Of a stretch of 64,000 nucleotides of DNA, positions 22,784-35,764 are shown piece after piece. This DNA comes from Rachycentron canadum (Eukaryota > Chordata > Actinopteri > Carangiformes > Rachycentridae): NCBI GenBank assembly GCA_038496675.1, contig CM076662.1, positions 23,253,459-23,317,458 on the forward strand. Direction: 5' to 3'. A program made the translations under genes and the position numbers. The notes below the pieces were generated by a model. The model was not told the DNA's origin. It worked only from the letters and a program-made list of their open reading frames with translations, and ran no database searches. Positions within the stretch are counted from its first letter, which is position 1, and the number at the start of each line of letters is the position of its first letter.

Positions 22784-23995
22784 CACGATGAAACCGTTAC
22801 TGTGACAGAAAAACCTAGTTGAACACGCAGCGCTCTACGGTCCGTAAGCCAGCTCAGAGATCAGGTCCCGGAAACCAGCGCCAGACACATCCGGGTCACA
22901 CACGACTGTCAAAATAAAGGTCCTGTTTGTGAGTCAATCAGCAGCGACACCTGCAGGATGAGCGGGAAACTACTGAACTGAAACCTGAGCCTCCGCCCTT
23001 TGGTTTTCACAGCCAATACATTTAAAATGTCAACATCCAATCAGTGAAGAGAAAGGTCAGACCAACCAGCCAATCACTGAGCTCCTTCGTTCATTAGCGG
23101 AGCCTCGAGAAAATGACAAAGATGAACCTTGATGTTATTTGATTATGGATATAGTTTTAATATTAAGGTGTGTTTCTCTGTGGACTTTATAGTGTGTGTC
23201 TGTGCAGCAGAGTGTAGTGTTCTCAGTCAGTGAAGTGTGGGACCTGAAGTGTCTGAGCAAACATATTATAGATTGTCCTCCTCAGATAGAAACATCTTCA
23301 AAAATCAGTCAAATCAACAGGTTTAATTATTTTAGTTCACAGCCTTTATTTTCTGTCGAACAGTTAAAACAAAGAGAGCTGGGGGGGATAAATTACATAT
23401 TTTTAAAAATGTTTTGCCTTGATTGACAACCTCAGCTCCACCCAGGCCCCACCTTCTTTCCATTTCACGAGTCAAGTCTCACATGTTCTCAAAGACCAGA
23501 TCTTATTTCCCAGGTGTTACTTTTTTGCAATTATCCTTAATTATTATACTGTATATGTTAGTAATTCAACACTATAATTGTCATGATCTGGCCCTTTCAG
23601 TGACTATTTAGAATCACCAGTGAAACCAGATGAACCAGTTAAACCTGTAAACAGAACCAGAGCAGTGTCACTTGACATAAGGTGATTGGTCAGCTGATCA
23701 TGAACCACCAGAAACAGCTGTGAGACTCTCCTGGTTCTGTTTTCATTTGGTTTCTGACCGGACTTCAAGAATGAATGAAGGAGCTTCTGATTTGACCAAG
23801 GTTCTGTTCCACCACAGAAATGCATGCACAGTATTGGGGGGTAGCAATCTCAGAAGTGCTGTTCTGCGGCTGGCCTCTGGTCCTGATCAAACTATGATCC
23901 TGACTCAGGCAGTCCTGATCTAGGTGCAGTTCAGGCCAGTCAGACAGATGACAGACACTCCCTGTATCTCCCCTTGGGTTCCTGCAGAACAAGGA
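22784..23995. other. Spacer between dnajc1 promoter and cadherin 3' end
   Basis: 22784-22920 is the likely dnajc1 promoter and 5' UTR. The rest contains no gene and is probably in part the 3' UTR of the cadherin: a minus-strand AATAAA (plus 'tttatt' at 23345-23350) lies about 650 bases past its stop. The cadherin and dnajc1 are in the same orientation. Confidence 0.4.
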
Positions 23996-26900
23996 CTATG
24001 ATGAGGCCCCATCCGCCTCCTCGTTTCCATATAGATCTGCAAGCCTCCTGAACCTCGGCCCCCACCCTCTCAGGAAATTGTAGTTGTACTCTGATTTTAA
24101 TGAGTCTAACGAGTTTAATGAACTGAGTGACTCTGCAGTCGACCTGCTGCCTTCAAAGGCATAGGTCTGCAGAGAGTCGTAAGGGGGGGCTGTCAGGTCC
24201 GCCTCTTGCAGTCTGTCCTTGATGAACTCCTGGAACAGCTGGTTTTTATCTATGCTGGACTGTGGTGCTCTGGGAAGTCCCAGTGGGCAGCTGTTGGGGT
24301 CTTGGCAGGTTTGGATTGTTTGGTTCAGGTGTCTCAGAGCAAACATGTCAAAGGCCTCTGTGTCCTCCTCACCTCCACCTTCATCATCATAACGAACGAT
24401 GTTCTCACGAACATCTCGCTCCTCATTCATCATTAGAGGCTCCCTCCTCCTGTGTCTGATGATGACCGTTACCATGACAACCACTGAGGAGAAGGGAAAG
24501 GGCAGAGTCAAATTACCCACAATGTGAATATAAAGTTAGGAGCAATAAGCTAACACTGCTTTATTTACAGTCATCTTAAAATGACCAGAATTTAGCTGAG
24601 GTTCTGCACATCAGTAACTGATTGGAGGAGAAAACCTGAATCCTACCTCTGTGCATAGCTGTGCAGTTAGCTAATGAATTCTCAACAAAAACATGTTTTC
24701 TGTGGAGACAATGACCTTTGACCTAATCAGTTCATTCACAAGGCCAAGTGAATGAACTGATGTGAATGTTTGAAAAACTTCCTTGGTGGTGTTACTGAGA
24801 TACTATGTTAACAAAAATGTCACGCAGGGAGCTGAACTACAGCTACAGCTGTGTCTGTAGCTGGTTGCTTGGGAATACTAGATGGTTGCTGTCATGACTG
24901 TATCTGGTTGCTGCCCTGTCTCAGGTGATACCCAGGAGTGTGAAGACACAGGTGAGGATGGCGGTAGCAGCAGCAGTGCTCAGTCTGACCAACAACAGCG
25001 GCAGGACTCTTTGGCTGCAGGAGCGTTGGCGTCCATCGAGGTCACAGTCGCAGACGGTGACAGACAGCGTGTTGGTGCTACTGAGAGATGGACTGCCGCT
25101 GTCTGAAATGACCACCGTCAGGAAATGAACCATCTGATCTTGCTGTAGGAAATCACCACGCTGAGTCAGGATGGATGCAGTGTTGTCTGAGAAGAGACAG
25201 AGGAAACACCTGAGCGATGTCAGCAGGTAAGAAGACACTGCTGGACTCATCTGAGCTGAGACAACCACATCAGATTGTCTTCTACTCATATTGATGATGT
25301 TATAGTTTATATACAGTACTGTGCAAAAATTTTTATACAGGTATGAAAAAATGCTGTAAACTAAGAATGCTTTCAAAAATGGAAGTGTTAATTGTTTATT
25401 ACCATCATGTAAATCAATATTTGGTGTGACCACCCTTTGCCTCAAAACAGCATCAATTCTTGGCTTGGTCTTTTTTCCATATTGGAGGTTTGGCTTTTTG
25501 GCCAGAAGACCACTTCTGACCAGGCTTCTGTGGACAGTAGGTGGATGTACCCAGGTCCCACTGGTTTCTGCCAGTTCTGAGCAGATGGCACTGCTGGACA
25601 TCTTGAGATTTCAAAGGGAAATAAGCTTGATGTGTTTTTCATCTGCTGCACTAAGTTTCCTTGGCTGACCGCTGCATCTACAATCCTCAATGTTGCCCGT
25701 TTTTTGTGCTTGAGATTGAATAACACATCTTGAAACTCTAGTCTGCTTTGAGATCTTTCTCTAGGAGACACCTTGCTGATGCAGTAGAATTCCCCTGTGT
25801 CTTGTTGCTGTGCTCATTCTTGCTTTGGTGTATGACCTGTGACATGAAACTGTCTTCCTCAACCTCACCTTGGTAGAGTTGGGCTGTTCCTCACCCAGTT
25901 TTAAGCCTCCTCCACAGCTTTTTCTGTTTCAGTTAATGACTGTGTTTCAACCTACATGTGAAATTGATGATCATTAGCAGCTGTTTGGTATAATTGGTTG
26001 ACCATACACCTGATTATAATCCTATAAAATCCCTGACTTTGTGCAAGAATAAGACTTTGTATAAGAATTGATGCTGGTTTGAAGGCAAATGGTAGTAACA
26101 CCAAATATTGGTTTGATTAAGATTTTTCTTTTGTTCACTCAATCTGCATTTTGTAAATTGATAAAAATAAACAATTATTTATATTTTTGAAAGTATTCTT
26201 ATCTTACAGCATTTAAACGTGCCTAAAACGTTTGCACAGTGCTGTATATACATACATTCTAAATATAATCACAGTAAACTGGACATTCCACAAGGGCTAA
26301 ACAAACAGCAGAAGAAGTAACAACCTTTGACCTCTCACCTTTTTAAATAAAGTTTAGTGTCAGAACAATGTGACATCTCTCTGCTCCTGTTGTTTTATTC
26401 CTGGTTAAAGCTGAATGACCTGATTCTAACAACAATGTGAAATGAACAGTAAATTAACAAGCCTCTGTTTCAGGTCTGCACCTCTGAATTAAGGAGGACC
26501 TTTAAAGGTGGGCTGTACCTTTGTTGTCTCTCAGAGTGAATTTGAGTTTCCCAGAAGCCTCCTTGGTCAGAGAGAACAGGAAGTGATGCCCATTCTCTGG
26601 TTCATCTTGGTCCACAGCACTGAGAGTCTCAATGATCTGAAGGTCAAAGGTTAAACACAGATAAAAAGGGGATCAATGATTTGTAAACCGCTTCTTTAAA
26701 ACAATTATATGCTTATGCACCCACCCTCGTCCTGCTGACATCAGACTGCTCATGTGATCAGATTAGAGGGCTGTGATAGGTCATAAAGCTGAAGCTCAGA
26801 AACAGATTGCAGTAGATTTCACACAGTCAGCTTGTTCCTGACCCTGGCCTCAGTTATTGGACCGTGGCCCTCAGTTGTAAGACCCTGGCTTTAGATTGTG

Positions 26901-29900
26901 GACCCTGGCCACAGTTTTTGGACTCTAGCCTAAGATTGTGGACCCTGGCCTCAGTTTATGGACCCTGGCCACAGTTTTAGGACTCTGGCCTCAGTTTTAG
27001 GACTCTGGACTTAGATTTTGGACCCTGAATAACGTTTAGCAAAGGGCCTCAGGCCGGATTTGAACACACTACTTTCTGACAGGCCCCCAGTTTCCATGTC
27101 TCCATGTTACCTGGTATCCAGCTGATGGGTCGAGCTGCTTCACCAGCAGCCTTCATATCACTAACACCCTAGTATAGAACCTCAGTCAGACCCTCAGACC
27201 CCCCAGGTGATCTTTACCTGTCCAGGTTTGGAATTCTCGCAGACGAACATTTGATATTCAAAGGCAAAGCTTGGAGCGTTGTCGTTAATGTCTGTGAGAG
27301 AGACCAGAACCACAGCTTTCCCCACCTGAGAGGAATTTACTGACACACAGACAAAAATTAGGCATGTCTTCTACAGACAGGAAGTTGTCACAATAAAATC
27401 ACTTAACACATTATCAAAATCAGATTTACAGCTCTCTGTAGCAAGGACGGTAATGTTGTGAAGAGCAAAGATCTCTCTGTCCAGGGGTTGATTTGTTGTG
27501 ATGATACCTGAACGACTATCAATCTTAAAGTACCAGTCCACATCTGACTTCCTGTCTATGGAGTACCTGAAGATGCAGACAGGAAGAATCAGAAAGGAAG
27601 AGGCACAGACAGCTACAAGTACAGATAGAGACAGGTACAGGTACAGGTACAGGTATAGGTACAGACAGCCACAGACAGTCTGTCCATCCTACCTGATAGG
27701 ACTCTTGGCCTCATCAGGATCTTGAGCTGAAACTGATCCCACATAAGATCCAACTGCAGCTGCCTCAGAGATTACCATCTGACTGACAGAGGATGAGAAG
27801 ACCGGAGGCTCGTCCATGTTCTCCACCAGCAGACGGACTGTTGTCACATCACTGAATGGACCCGCAAACAGGAAATGGGTGTCTATGTAACGATTGGACA
27901 CCTCAACATGGAGAGTGTAGCTGGGCTTGGTCTCAAAGTCCAGAGTCTGGAGGGAGGTCAGGAGAAGCAGTTGAGTTGTTGGATTCCATAAGAACACCAT
28001 CCTTGATGAGAGACAGTAAGGAGAACCACTTCCTGCTGCAAGAAAACCACTCCCTGCTTCAAGGTAACCACTTCCTGCTTCAACTTCTTGTTACAAGGAA
28101 AATACTTCCTGTTACAAGGAAACAACATTAGAGACATTGAGAAGGACCACTTCCTGCTACAAGGAAACCACCTTCTGTTTCAAGGAAACCAATTTCTTTT
28201 ATGAAGAAAACCATTTCCTGCTGCAAGGAAACCACTCCTTACTACAAGGAAAACACTTCCTGCTGCAAGGTAACCACTTCCTCCTGCATGGAAACCACTT
28301 CCTGCTACATCATCCCTCATTAGAGACACTAAGGTGAACCACTTCCTGCTACAAGGAAACCACCTTCTGTTTAAAGGAAACCGATTTCTTCTATGAAGAA
28401 AACCATTTCCTTCTGCAAGGAAACCACTTCCTCCTGCATGGAAACGACATCCTGCTACATCATCCCTCATTAGAGACACTAAGGTGAACCACTTCCTGCT
28501 GCAAGGAAACCACTTCTTGCTACAAGGAAACCACTTTCAGTTACAATGAAACCACTATCTTCTATGAAGAAAACCATTTTTTACTGCAAGGAATACACTT
28601 CCTGCTACAAAGGAAACCATTTCCTGCTCCAAGGAAACCACTTCCTGCTACATGGAAACTACTCCCTGCTTCAAGGAAACTACTTTGTTCTATGAAGAAA
28701 ACCATTTCCTTCTACAAGGAAACCACTTCTTGTGACAAGGAAACAACTTTTTGCTACAAAGGCAACCACTTCCTTAAAAAGGGGATCATTGATTGTTGCA
28801 GAGAGACCACTATGTTGACCAGTTCTAACTGAAAAAAAAAGACTGACCTCTGAACCTTCCTTCACCAATCCAATCCTTACTTACCTTTTGCAGGATGACC
28901 AGACCTTCCTGTGTGTTTGGATCAGTGAGGATCCTGAAGGTTCCTAATCCATCTCCATCCAGGATCCTGTAGTCCATCTCAGCATTTGGACCAACATCTA
29001 AATCCAGAGCTTTGATCTTAGTAACCACAGCTGAGACCAGTAGAGTCTCTGGAACACTGAACTGGTAACTCTCTGTAGAAGACAGGTACAGGTACAGACA
29101 GGTACAGGTAAAGGTACAGGTCGGTACAGGAATATACAGACAGATATAAGTACAGGTAAAGATACAGACAGTTACAGGTCTGTACAGACCGGTACAGGTA
29201 CAGGCACAGGTACAAGTACAGGTACAGGGGGTCTGAGTAGACTCTGTTCTGTCAGTACCTGACTACACCACAGACCAGCTGACTCTATCTTTAATGAAAG
29301 GTCAAAGGTCAGACTCACTGCGGGGAAAGCGAGGAGGATTGTCGTTGACATCAGTCAGTGTTACAGTAACAGAGGTGGTTCCTGACAGACCTCCCATCTG
29401 ACCCCTCATGTCTTTGGCCTGGACCACCAACATGTAATGGTCTCGCACCTCCCGGTCCATGTCAGGTCGAGCCGTCCGCACCACACCTGGAGGACAGGTG
29501 AGAGTCAGGTGACCCAGAGGCCACATTGACACTGAGCGTCTGCACCTACAGGACACTAACTCGCAATTCATGGTGACATCATCACTGTTTGTGTTGACAT
29601 CATCACTGTTAGGTTCCATAAATAAAAAACCAGTAAGTCATGTGACTGAAGCTGAGCAGTTTATACACATTGCACAACACAACACAACACACACACTGCA
29701 TTCCATCTAATGAGCATCAGGGGTCGACTCCACTGGTTGTTAAAGAAGTCAGATTGTATTGAAGTCCAGGTGAAAATGTTTCTACCTCTCACTTGATTTA
29801 TTAGCTCAGTAAACGTTTCCTAATGAGATTATGGTCTCAGTCTCTAGTTTCAAGTCTTCAATACAACATGATGTTCATTTTTTAAAAGATGGTCCATTTA

Positions 29901-31729
29901 GAGGAAAATAGACCATAAAGCAGGGGATGAATTAGGGGGTGTGGCTACAGTGTGATTGACAGACTGTACCACACAATCAGGATAGAGTACAGAGCAGGTC
30001 AGATCCACCCCTCACTCCTCCTCAGCTCCACCTTCTCCTCCAAATATGGTTTCTTCTGGTTTCAAAAAAACAAGATGGCCAACGGACAAATTACAAACTG
30101 GAGGCTTCAAAACAGCAGCTCACAGACCGATGAAGACTGATCTGAGAAACATATAAAGTCCCAAGTGTTCAGTTGTGTTTAGTTAAGGTGTTCTCTCACC
30201 TGTGTTTGGCTCCACCGAGAAGTATGGCTGACCCTGTAGGATACTATAAACAAGTTTGGCAGAATTCCCATAAGTTGGATCATCAGCATCTGTGGCCACC
30301 ACCGTCACCACTGACGTACCTGTAGAGACATAACACCATGACTCATCTGAACACAACATTCGTACACCTGGATACACCTCCTTTCTGTAACATGCTGATC
30401 CTCATGAGACAAACATGGACATGGACAAACATTCAAATTATGGACAAAAAACTCTGAAACTGATTTTCACATTAAGAGCCTATCTGGACTCAGGAGGATC
30501 CTCCTGGACTGACCAGACCTGTTTCGGGTTCAGACTCACCTACAGGGGACCTCTCAGCCACTCTGCCAGTGTATGGTCCATCTAGGAACTTGGGTTCATT
30601 GTCGTTAATATCTTGGACTTTGATGATGAACTGGGACTCGGTTTCGACTGGTAGGTCAGTTTTTCGGTCTCGGGCTTGAGCTCTGAGGGTGTAGTATGCC
30701 TGCTGTTCGCGGTCCAGCCTCTTGGTGGCATGGATGTCTCCAGTGTTCTCATCAATGGTAAAGATGGACCCTGCTCCTTCACCATTCAGGATGTACCTCA
30801 CCTGTCCGTCACCATAATCCAGGTCAGAGTGGAGCTGAAACCAGTTAGACCACCAGAGGACACCAGTTAGGTGACCACTTGGTGGTCTCTTTCCAAACAG
30901 GTCTAGACCTCTTCTTTACAGAGTGCCAATGATTAGTGATAATAATAATAAACACAAGAAACAAACATGGCACACACCTGTGGGGACCATCCTCTCTAAA
31001 GGTTGTGGAGTGGTTTTATCTTCTATCCATGACTTCAAACATCGGAACTGATGAAATCATGACTGCTAAGAGAGGCCTGCTAATGGTGCTAGTATCACTG
31101 TGCATAGAGCATTATCTGCTCAACACAGCAGAATCTGTGTTTGACTGATTTCTTCATCAGAGTATCAGTGTGATGGATGTGAAGAAACAGTGAAAGCCTT
31201 GTGTCATTAGCCACAACAAATCAAACTACAGCTTTTCTTGCTTTACATCTCACAACCCTTTTTAAATATCTTTCCAGCATCAGAAAATGACTCCTCAGTC
31301 ACCTGACACTTTGTGCTACTACAATATAATTACTGCCAACTAACTTAACTTTAAGACATTAAGAGTTCAACAGCACAAATGAATGAAGTTAAATTAACCA
31401 TAGAACATCAGACTCGTGTTACATCTAGTTTTCAAAAATAAATATTAACATATGCTCTGTGTCAATTATTATTTATTATTATTTTATTTGGCTCGTACCT
31501 TTCCCACGTACAGTGGCTCCTCCCCCTCGTACTCCTCCAGGACAAAGAACTGATTCCAGACCCAGCTCCTCCTCCTCCTCCTCAGGTGGGGAAGGGCTCC
31601 TGATGCTCTGCCTCCTGATACCTGAGGGAGGACGACAGAGTTCATGGTCATTGCCTCGCAGAGTAACTCCTCCCACAGCAGCATGCTCAGCAACATACTG
31701 AGCATGCTCAGAACACAGAGACTCTTCAT
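23996..31729 (-). CDS. Type II classical cadherin (cdh7/cdh20-like)
   Basis: Calcium-dependent homophilic adhesion receptor of the plasma membrane. Eleven coding exons: 31499-31729, 30540-30834, 30200-30319, 29319-29486, 28885-29072, 27693-27946, 27430-27566, 27218-27339, 26519-26636, 24932-25186 and 23996-24483. All phases agree, giving 791 residues. In order: signal peptide, short propeptide, furin site RRRR, then mature SWVWNQFFVLEEY with the Trp2 and Trp4 that mark type II cadherins. Five EC repeats follow, with calcium motifs such as LDREQQAY, DINDNEP, DADD and DVNDNPP. A membrane segment spans exons 10-11. The cytoplasmic tail has the p120-binding EERDVRENIVRYDDEGGGEEDTEAFDM region and the beta-catenin-binding APPYDSLQTYAFEG and WGPRFRRLADLYG. 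Similarity to recalled CDH20 and CDH7 is highest, but I cannot decide the subtype. A non-coding 5' exon ending near 32232 (donor GTAAGA) is possible. Confidence 0.93.
25310..26252 (-). mobile_element. Tc1/mariner-like element, degenerate
   Basis: Terminal inverted repeats of about 75 bases. The left end starts 'tacagtactgtgcaaaaa' and the right end closes 'tttgcacagtgctgta', both next to TA. Minus-strand frames hold a broken transposase with an HTH-like stretch (PPTVHRSLVRSGLL followed by basic residues) and stops or frame shifts. It lies in the cadherin intron between EC5-coding exons, so it was tolerated there. Confidence 0.8.
26826..27030. repeat. About 20-base degenerate minisatellite
   Basis: Some ten copies of units like 'ggaccctggcctcagtttt' in a cadherin intron, with substitutions in nearly every copy. 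Confidence 0.8.
28015..28790. repeat. About 21-base minisatellite with higher-order structure
   Basis: More than 30 units of the type 'ccacttcctgctacaagga' and variants in the cadherin intron between exons 5 and 6. Larger blocks recur: 'catcatccctcattagagac' followed by 'actaaggtgaaccacttcct' occurs near 28310 and again near 28460, and a relative occurs near 28003. This implies amplification of multi-unit blocks. Confidence 0.9.
29075..29228. repeat. Hexanucleotide microsatellite (acaggt)n, interrupted
   Basis: Units 'acaggt' and 'acagac' fill this stretch of the cadherin intron. A smaller array of the same unit is at 27615-27670. Confidence 0.88.
29698..30128 (+). repeat. Dispersed repeat copy 3
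   Basis: The most complete copy. It starts near 'attccatctaatgagcatca' and continues through 'gactccactggttgttaaag', 'tggtccatttagaggaaaat' and 'acaaattacaaactggaggc'. It lacks the LINE-tail insertion seen at 3648-3752. It lies in the cadherin intron between exons 3 and 4. Confidence 0.72.
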
Positions 31730-31751
31730 CTCTGAGAAGACAGATGCTCAA

Positions 31752-31872
31752 AGTGTCTGAAGATGAGATGTCAAACTGTCCAACGATGAGACGTCAAACT
31801 ATCCAACGATGAGATGTCGAACTGTCTCACAATGAGACGTCAAACTGTCCAATGATGAGACATCAAACTGTT
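31752..31872. repeat. About 25-base tandem repeat
   Basis: Four to five copies of 'gatgagacgtcaaactgtcc', with variants, directly upstream of the first coding exon of the cadherin. The units contain 'gacgtc'-like words resembling a CRE half; this may be coincidence. Confidence 0.75.
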
Positions 31873-32743
31873 CAGTGTTTTATAAAATTTTTGACTTGTA
31901 ACCTGAAAATAAACCAACAACAAGAATAATATAAATTAGTAATGAGAAGCCACAGAGTGACATTAACTCTCCATTAGTATTTCATTTACAGTGCTGACTG
32001 TGGGACAAATCTGATAATCTGATTATAAGGCTCCAGTTTATCTTGATAATCTGCTTTAGTTAAACTGATAAATCCTGAATCTGAACAAACTGAAGATAAA
32101 AACACAGCCTGTTTGATGAACACGTTCAGCTGCTGTTTCCTCCGAATAAAACTGAGTCCAATACATGTTTAAATCGAGTATTTCTTCAATGGAGTTTGGT
32201 GGAGGATGTAAATGTTCTGACTCAGTCTTACCATCCAGCTGCAGATCGGTGTCCTCACTTCTGACTGATCATTGATTGGAAGAAAATGAACTGAAAGAGA
32301 GAGACCAACTCTCTAGGCTTAACCCTAAACCTATAACAGTGTCAGTTTCAGTCGCTCGTCTGTCTGTTACAAAGACCACATTCACTCTGACAGGAGTGTG
32401 AGGAGTGATGCAAGGCATTTGGCTCCTCCTCTGCGTGGCAGAGGAGGGTGGGGGTGAGGGGTTGGTGGGGGGTGTCAGTACTGCTACAGTTTCCTCAGGT
32501 TTGTGTTTTCTACATCAGTGGCTCCTGAAATTTCTCCTCAGGAGAATCAGCAACAACCTGAGGCCAAAAATTTCCATCTCAGCTCACCTGACTTTTATTT
32601 ATATACACACACAGGGTCCAATCGTGGACAATATGTGAGAAGAGTTGGAGAGAGTTGAAAGAATGAGTGAGAGTCTGTCCTGGTCTGGGGCTGTATTTCT
32701 GCCAGCGGTATAGGTATGGTGTTGTGTGTTTTGTGTCTTTTCT
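31873..32743. other. Upstream region of the cadherin gene
   Basis: No coding gene seen. A likely non-coding first exon runs about 32232-32290 on the minus strand, ending 'cagctggatg|gtaaga'. Around 32330-32480 there is GC-richer sequence that could be the promoter. Confidence 0.35.
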
Positions 32744-33412
32744 CCTGTGTCAGCTTCTCTGGCTCCTGGTAACATTCAGAATAGAATTTAAAATCCTTCT
32801 CTTCACATACAAAGCCCTTAATGACCAAGATCATTGTATCTCAAAGAGCTCATAGCTCCCTGTCGTCCCAGTCGATCACTTCTCTCTCTAAATGGAGGTT
32901 TACTTGTGGTTCTAGAGTCTCCAAGAGTAGAACAGGAGGCAGAGCCTTCAGCTCCCAGGCTCCTCTTCTGTGGAACCAACCAGCTCCCAGTGTCGGTCCT
33001 GGAGGCAGACGCCCTCTCTACATTTAAGATGAGGCTTCAAACTGTCCTCTTTGACAGAGCTGATAGTTAGAGCTGGATCAGCTGAACCATCCCTTAGTTA
33101 TGGTGCTAGAGACTGATGGAGGAACTGAGCACCTGTCTCTCTCTCTCTCTGTTTGTCTCCGTCTCGCTGTCTGTCTGTCTGTCTCTCTATCCACCTCTCT
33201 CTCTCTCTCTCTCTGTCTGTCTGTCTGTCTCACCGTCTCTGTCGCTCTCTCTGCCTCTCAAAGGAAGTTTTTCCTGCCACTGTCACCAAGTGCTGCTCAT
33301 GGTGGATTTGTTGGGTCCCTTAAATAATTCTATAAAGAGTTTTGTCTAGACTTGCTCTATACGTAAAGAGCCTTGAGGTAAGCTATATAAATAAAATTTG
33401 ATTGATCAAATT
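32744..33412 (+). mobile_element. 3' end of a decayed L2-type LINE
   Basis: Frames spell the end of an L2-type reverse transcriptase ORF: FKILLFTYKALND, GGRAFSSQAPLLWNQ and TFKMRLQTVLFDRA. These parallel the LINE at 37400-37690. Then comes a UTR with a (CT)n tract at 33139-33245, 'aaggaagtttttcctgccac', and the tail 'aaataaaatttgattgatc'. Frameshifts make it inactive. It is a different subfamily from the 36255-38345 element, judging by the tail. Confidence 0.8.
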
Positions 33413-34236
33413 GATATGTTTGTTTTGATTGATTGTGTGCGGCTGAGTCTAAAGGCTCTCACTGTGTATCCTATCATTAATGTAAAGGGTGTTGTTAGGC
33501 GAAGCTTCAGAGATCCCCCATCACAGATCAGGTCTCAGATGGTTTGTCCTCTGACAGCCTGCAGCTGCTCTGAGCTCAGGTGTTCACAGGAAGTGAATCA
33601 TCTGCTGCTGCAGGCAGAACACACACACACACACTCATCAGGAACATCTGAACAACACAACCTCTCCCTCCCTCCCCCATGACAATGGCCCTGACTTGTC
33701 ATGAAGCCTTTAAATCAACACCATCTCTTCATTAAGGCTTTTAATAATTGCCTTTTCAGATTTTTTTTTTTAAGGATCAGTCTGTTCCTTTCCAATTACT
33801 GCTCCAATTCAAATTAAAATACACAAGATTAAGGAAGAAATGACAAACTCCAGTTTAAAAGTCAGTTGTTTTTTTTTTGTTTTTTTTTTTAATTTGAAAC
33901 AGTTTTTTTAAACAAACTAAATAAAACGTGAAGAAAAATCTGACTATGGTTAAAATCAGTAAGAAAGCATTAAAAATATTGATCAGTTCATCATCATGTA
34001 GAAACATCAAAGTTATTGATCCCTGAAATCACTGGAATCTGATCCTGAAACTGCTGGTGAGACATTGACAGACCTCAGGTCTGTTTGCTGCTGATATTGT
34101 TTCCTGTCAGGACGCATGTTTGTTTGTTTACAGCTAATGCTTTGTTGTTGTTTTCTGTCAGATACATGTCTATCTGTTGTTTTACTGTGTTTGTTCTTGT
34201 CATTTTGTGTCTGGTTGCAGCTGTTGTTGTTTCCTG
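33413..34236. other. AT-rich spacer
   Basis: No gene recognised. There are poly(T) runs near 33760, 33870 and 33903. The right part may be the 3' UTR of mplkip. Confidence 0.4.
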
Positions 34237-35175
34237 TCACGTTGTGTGTCTGGTTGCAGCTGCGTCTGCGGCTCTGACCGGTTGCAGAGCTGCCCAGGGA
34301 TCTTGCATCATGGATGGACTGAAATATTTCTCCACTGACGAGTCAGAGGCTCCAGACTGAAAACACAGACATGAGTGATCTAAGCAATAATGTACTATAA
34401 TAATGTACTGTACTGCTTCTATTACTACTACTAAAATGACAACTGCTATACTACTGCTACTACTATAACTACAACAACTGCTACTACTATAACTACGCTA
34501 ATACTGCTATAACTACTACTACAGCTTGACTACAACTGCTACTACTGCCGCTTTAACGACTACGCTACTATCACTACTACTACTACAAGTACTACTACAC
34601 CTATTACTATGCTACGACTACTGCTACTGGACTTAATACTACTGTTGCTTTGCTAATTGAACGAGGCCTATTGACGATGATGACGTGGCAGCACTACTTC
34701 CTGTCTCGCCAATCCGGTTCCAATTCCGTTTGAGAAGCACGCGGCGGATTAATTAGATTGCATTTGTTCAATGCAACAAGCACGTGGCATGTTTTACCAA
34801 TTCTGACGTCATAAACAGATTATCTCTCGGGAAGACCCGAAACCTCACCTGGACCTTCTGAGTAGAGCCGGGACTGAAGGACCGGGGCCGCCGGAAACCG
34901 TCTCCTCTCCGACGCATCTGTCCTCCGAAGCCCCGGGACCCGTTGCTGAACCAAGCCGCTGAACCGTCCCAGCACCCTCGGTTAGAACCCGGAGAATAGA
35001 CCGGCGAACTCGTGGAATACGCCGGACAACCCCGGGGAGAACCTCCGCGATACCCAGAGCCTCCATACGGGGAGCGAGCGCCGGGAACACCCCAGCAGGG
35101 GATCGTGGAAGGAAACCTTCCAGCCGGCCGCGGAACTCCAGGGCTCCGCTGAGGTCTGACCGGAGCACGGTACAT
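34237..35175 (-). CDS. mplkip: M-phase-specific PLK1-interacting protein (TTDN1)
   Basis: Two exons: 34849-35175 (donor AG|GTGAGG) and 34237-34356, joined in phase 0 to give 148 residues against 179 in human. Exon 1 is low-complexity, rich in Pro, Gly, Ser, Arg and aromatic residues (SPYGGSGYRGGSPRG, SNGSRGFGGQMRRRG), as in the human N-terminus. Exon 2 carries the family's conserved C-terminal block, VEKYFSPSMMQDPWAALQPV, which aligns with the human ENYFKPSMLEDPWAGLEPV. It then ends early at RHTT, without the human tail ending in a GRYFC motif. The human protein is a PLK1 partner and its loss causes non-photosensitive trichothiodystrophy. In human this gene is near INHBA, as here. The unspliced frame reads on into the intron to a spurious end at 34768. 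Confidence 0.85.
34395..34640. repeat. CTA/ACT-type trinucleotide-like repeat
   Basis: About 245 bases of impure 'ctactactat' and 'actgctact' units in the mplkip intron. Confidence 0.85.
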
Positions 35176-35655
35176 CTGAGCGGCTAAAAATAAGGGGTGT
35201 AAAAATAAGAGTCGAGGAGGACTGGAACAACGTTGGACAGCGAAAGACCCAGAAGAAACCAGGAAGACTCTATGGAAGAGAACAACAACAACAACAACAA
35301 CAACACACCGTGAGTCAACCGGAACCGGAACTACACGCTCTTATCCTCCCGGTGCTGCAGCCTGCAGCGTCTCCCGGCGGCCACCTGGATCCCTGCAGCT
35401 GGGTCCTGAATCACTGCAGAACAGATATATATGGAAGAATGTGGACCACACGGCGGGTCTCTGAGGTGTGACTGAAGATCTACAGAGACCTGGACCTGAA
35501 GTCCCGAAGAATAAAACTGTTTTATTTATTGACCGTGAAACCGCAGAAACTGGAGTCAAACTACAGACCAGTGCTGTGATCTGTCAGTCTCTCCTGTGGG
35601 GGGCGCTGCTGCTGTTTAAAAAAAGACAGTTCATTCATGAAAACACTATTCGTGT

Positions 35656-35656
<1 letters not shown>

Positions 35657-35705
<49 letters not shown>

Positions 35706-35706
35706 N

Positions 35707-35761
<55 letters not shown>
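35657..35761. repeat. (CA)n microsatellite containing an assembly N
   Basis: About 52 CA units broken by a single N at 35706. The true length is uncertain. Confidence 0.95.
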
Positions 35762-35764
<3 letters not shown>

